64,000 nt of DNA from NCBI RefSeq assembly GCF_900476215.1, contig NZ_LS483446.1, positions 1,426,001 to 1,490,000 of the forward strand, given 5' to 3'. The position numbers were made by a program, and so were the translations under genes. A model generated the notes under the pieces. It made no database searches. It saw only the letters and a program-made list of their open reading frames with translations, and was not told where the DNA came from. Numbering within the stretch: position 1 is the first letter of the stretch; each line of letters begins with the position of its first letter. This document shows, in pieces, positions 61,618-64,000 of this stretch. The stretch comes from Helicobacter mustelae (lineage in GTDB: Bacteria > Campylobacterota > Campylobacteria > Campylobacterales > Helicobacteraceae).

Positions 61618-61641
61618 CTTGGTTTTTATTGCAAAACCAAG
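61618..61641 (+). terminator. Perfect 9-bp hairpin between the permease and ABC-F genes
   Basis: CTTGGTTTT (61618–61626), loop TATTGC, AAAACCAAG (61633–61641). It lies 7 bases beyond the permease stop. It lacks a 3' T run (GGATAATTG follows), so it may be a processing hairpin, but its AT-rich closing pairs can work as a weak terminator. Confidence 0.5.
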
Positions 61642-61690
61642 GGATAATTGATAAAATCCAGAAATATTTAAATACAAAGCAAGGAAAAAA

Positions 61691-63337
61691 ATGCTACAGA
61701 CCATCAATCTCACCATGAACTACGCCACAAAAAAGCTCTTTGAAAACATCAACATCAAGCTGGATTCAGGCAAGCGCTATGGACTCATCGGGGCAAATGG
61801 TGCGGGGAAATCTACTTTTTTGAAAATCCTTCAGGGTGCCTATGAGCCAAGTAGCGGAGAGGTCATAATCCACCCTAATGCAAGGCTTGGAGTACTGGGT
61901 CAAGATCAATATGCCTTTGAAGATCTCAGCCTCAAAGATGCCGTGCTCATTGGCAACAAGCGCCTTTTTGATGCGGTGAAAGAAAAAGAGAGGCTCTATG
62001 CAGAGGGGGATTTAAGCGATGAAAAGGTCAATGAACGCTTAGGCGAACTAGAGATGATTTGTGCTGAAGAAGATCCCATGTATGAATATGAAGTGGTCAT
62101 TGAAAAAATCCTGCAAGATCTAGGATTCCCCACAGATCTCCACACACAACCAATGAAAACACTCACTGGAGGAGATAAGTTCAAAATTTTGCTTGCTCAA
62201 GTGCTTTTCCCAAAGCCTGAAATCCTATTACTAGATGAACCTACAAACAACCTCGATCTCCCCGCCATCGCTTGGCTAGAGGAAAATCTCAAGCGACATG
62301 TTGGAACAATGGTGGTCATCAGCCATGACAGGCATTTTCTCAACACCGTTTGCACACACATTCTCGACCTAGATTTCAAGACCATTCGCGAATTTAGTGG
62401 GAATTATGATGATTGGTATATTGCCTCTACCCTCATTGCCAAACAACAAGAAATGGAGCGCAATAAAAAGCTCAAAGAAAAAGAAGAATTAGAGAATTTT
62501 ATCGCTAGATTCTCTGCCAATGCTTCCAAAGCAAGGCAGGCCACCTCGCGTCAAAAACAATTAGAAAAGCTTGAGATTCAAGCCCTTGCCCTATCTAGCC
62601 GCAGGGATCCTAGCATCAGCTTCAAACCCAAGCGCACCATTGGTAATGAAGCACTGGAGTGTGAGGGGATTTCTAAGAGCTATGGAGAGAAGAAGGTTTT
62701 AGAAAATCTTAGTCTGAAAATTCTCCCAGGGGATAAAATCGCGCTCATTGGTGCCAATGGAGTGGGGAAAAGCACACTGTGCAAAATCCTAGTCGAAGAG
62801 ATAGCGCCTGATCAGGGAACCGTAAAATGGGGCGCGACGACTCAGCGGGGCTATTTTCCTCAAAATGTAAGCGAAGAGATAAAAGGCGAAGAGACGCTTT
62901 ATGAATGGCTGAGGGGATTTGACAAAAAAGTAGAGAGCGGGGAAATTCGCAATGCACTAGGAAGGATGCTATTTAGTGGCGAAGAGCAAGAAAAAAGCAT
63001 CAATGCTCTAAGCGGTGGCGAAAAGCATCGCATGGTGCTTTCTAAGCTCATGCTTGAGGGAGGGAATTTCCTCGTGCTTGATGAGCCAAGCAACCATCTG
63101 GATCTAGAGTCCATTGTAGCCCTTGGCGAGGCACTCTATAAGTTCAATGGGAATGTCATCTGCGTAAGTCATGACCGCGAACTCATCGATGCGTTTGCAA
63201 ATCGAATCATCGAGCTAGTAGATGATGGAGCCAATGGCGCTAAAGTGATAGATTTTCATGGCAGCTATGAAGAATACCTAACCAGCAAAGAACAAGCACT
63301 TAAATCTAAAGCAAGCAGAAAGGATCAAGGCACTTGA
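61691..63337 (+). CDS. ABC-F family ribosome-associated ATPase, YbiT-like
   Basis: This 548-residue protein has two ABC domains joined by a charged linker (residues 240–310, KQQEMERNKKLKEKEELEN). Walker A-1 GLIGANGAGKSTFLKIL, signature-1 LTGGDKFKILLAQVLF, and Walker B-1 ILLLDEPTNNLDLP come first. Walker A-2 GANGVGKSTLCKIL, signature-2 LSGGEKHRMVLSKLML and Walker B-2 LVLDEPSNHLDLESIV follow. It has no membrane domain. It is YbiT-like by the first signature (LTGGD) and size, so it probably acts in translation or antibiotic tolerance. Its stop overlaps the next start by three bases. Confidence 0.9.
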   Translation: MLQTINLTMNYATKKLFENINIKLDSGKRYGLIGANGAGKSTFLKILQGAYEPSSGEVIIHPNARLGVLGQDQYAFEDLSLKDAVLIGNKRLFDAVKEKERLYAEGDLSDEKVNERLGELEMICAEEDPMYEYEVVIEKILQDLGFPTDLHTQPMKTLTGGDKFKILLAQVLFPKPEILLLDEPTNNLDLPAIAWLEENLKRHVGTMVVISHDRHFLNTVCTHILDLDFKTIREFSGNYDDWYIASTLIAKQQEMERNKKLKEKEELENFIARFSANASKARQATSRQKQLEKLEIQALALSSRRDPSISFKPKRTIGNEALECEGISKSYGEKKVLENLSLKILPGDKIALIGANGVGKSTLCKILVEEIAPDQGTVKWGATTQRGYFPQNVSEEIKGEETLYEWLRGFDKKVESGEIRNALGRMLFSGEEQEKSINALSGGEKHRMVLSKLMLEGGNFLVLDEPSNHLDLESIVALGEALYKFNGNVICVSHDRELIDAFANRIIELVDDGANGAKVIDFHGSYEEYLTSKEQALKSKASRKDQGT

Positions 63338-64000
63338 AAAAGGTTTTATTTTTTTTATGCGGTCTCATTTCTCTAACAAGTGGCCAAGATATCACAAGCA
63401 AACAAGCCTGGGAATATGTCCTAGAACACAATGACGGAATCAAGGCTGAAGAACTAGGGCTTAGGCGTCAAGAGAAGCTAACTCTTGCCTCCAAGCTCTC
63501 CTTCCTCCCAGAGATCAACATCACCGCACTCTATATGCACCTAGCAAACCCCATCCACCTAGACATCAGCCCTACAAAAAAAAGCATTGCAAACACCATC
63601 AACAACCGCATCCCTCAAGCAGCACCGGTCATAAATAGCACCCTTTCTCAAATCCCCAACTTCATCAATCTCACCAATGAAAACATTGCAATCGGCTCGC
63701 TCAACATCATCTACCCACTCTACACAGGCGGGCGACGCATAAGCGGAATTAAGATCGCCAAACTCCAAGAAAAAGACTCCATAGAAGCCCTACGCCTCAA
63801 AAAACTCGCCACCTTTGAGGAGCTCAACAAAATCTATTATGGAGTCTTGCTGCAAAGAGAGATCTTGCAAACCCTGCAAGACATCCAAAAAGGCGCAGAG
63901 ATTCACTACCAAAACGCAAAAAAACTCTACAAAGCCGGACAGATCGCAAAAATCGAAGTGCTGGGCGCGCAGGTGGCGCTGGATAAAGCAAAAAACAAAG
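63334..64000 (+). CDS. TolC-family outer-membrane efflux protein (cut by window end)
   Basis: The frame starts at TTG 63334 (codon shares bases with the ABC-F stop, AAGG site upstream) and runs open to the window end with no stop: 222 residues. It begins with a signal-like KKVLFFLCGLISLTSGQD and then the TolC repeat: AWEYVLEHNDGIKAEELGLR, LPEINITALYMHLANP, then YPLYTGGRRISGIKIAKLQE, and the helical KLYKAGQIAKIEVLGAQVAL. The YTGG and A-G-I-EVL-A-VAL patterns are those of outer-membrane efflux channels. The C-terminal repeat lies beyond the window. The partner pump genes are not visible here. Confidence 0.85.
   Translation, partial: MKKVLFFLCGLISLTSGQDITSKQAWEYVLEHNDGIKAEELGLRRQEKLTLASKLSFLPEINITALYMHLANPIHLDISPTKKSIANTINNRIPQAAPVINSTLSQIPNFINLTNENIAIGSLNIIYPLYTGGRRISGIKIAKLQEKDSIEALRLKKLATFEELNKIYYGVLLQREILQTLQDIQKGAEIHYQNAKKLYKAGQIAKIEVLGAQVALDKAKNK

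Noticed and set aside
1-64000. CRISPR array, prophage, restriction system or insertion sequence
   Set aside because: No regularly spaced repeats, transposase, integrase or methyltransferase motifs were seen on either strand. The fragment zone at 6.8–8.2 kb has no inverted-repeat border typical of an insertion sequence.

Overview
The window is an almost fully coding stretch of an epsilonproteobacterial chromosome. Gene content and order point to Helicobacter. Several blocks match the order I recall from H. pylori: lysA next to chorismate mutase; manC–gmd; moeA–fliR–HD-domain gene; lgt–pseudouridine synthase–waaA–flgZ–NIF3; an HP1021-type orphan regulator next to ispDF; BI-1 next to gap. It is not H. 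pylori. The base composition is visibly richer in G+C, there is a phosphoenolpyruvate carboxylase, a paired SMR exporter and an ATP-sulfurylase-like gene next to the HP1021 homologue (an arrangement I associate with Campylobacter), and fabI does not lie between tpiA and lpxD. A gastric or enteric non-pylori Helicobacter, for example H. mustelae-like, fits. The species call is inference.

Layout. 1–6.8 kb: partial chorismate mutase and lysA (minus), then clpS–clpA–manC and gmd (plus). 6.8–8.2 kb: a scrap-like zone holding an AT-rich DUF417/RclC-like gene, an unidentified ORF remnant, a 107-bp degraded copy of part of manC and a 44-bp copy of part of the downstream thiF. 8.2–15.5 kb: a TauE/SafE exporter, thiF, then moeA, fliR, HD protein, RNase Y and 5-formyl-THF cyclo-ligase on the minus strand. 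15.6–25.3 kb, all plus strand: thioredoxin-fold lipoprotein, ftsY, radA, usp, rmuC, uppS, a two-gene small coiled-coil pair, priA, tpiA, lpxD. 25.5–36.4 kb, minus: ppc, two SMR proteins, lgt, a STAS-like small protein, pseudouridine synthase, waaA, flgZ, NIF3, addA. 36.5–43.5 kb: an outer-membrane protein, then pgpA, a frameshifted ATP-sulfurylase-like gene, the HP1021 homologue, ispDF and uvrB on the minus strand. 43.7–50 kb: a CadA/ZntA-type ATPase, another outer-membrane protein, and a four-gene Mla-type lipid transport operon. 50–57 kb, minus: a KgtP-type symporter, uvrA, a DUF4198 protein and a BI-1 protein. 57–64 kb, plus: gap, a DegT/DnrJ aminotransferase, a lipoprotein, a LysP-type permease, a YbiT-type ABC-F protein and a TolC-family protein cut by the window end.

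The genes cover envelope building (manC, gmd, uppS, lpxD, waaA, lgt, pgpA, Mla, outer-membrane proteins), DNA repair and replication control (radA, rmuC, priA, addA, uvrA, uvrB, HP1021 homologue), motility (fliR, flgZ), protein quality control (clpS/clpA) and central metabolism (tpiA, gap, ppc). No rRNA, tRNA, CRISPR array, transposase or prophage was seen. The points most worth following are the gene-fragment zone at 6.8–8.2 kb, the A8 frameshift in the ATP-sulfurylase-like gene, the small ZapB/ZapA-like pair in front of priA, and the small STAS-like protein beside lgt.
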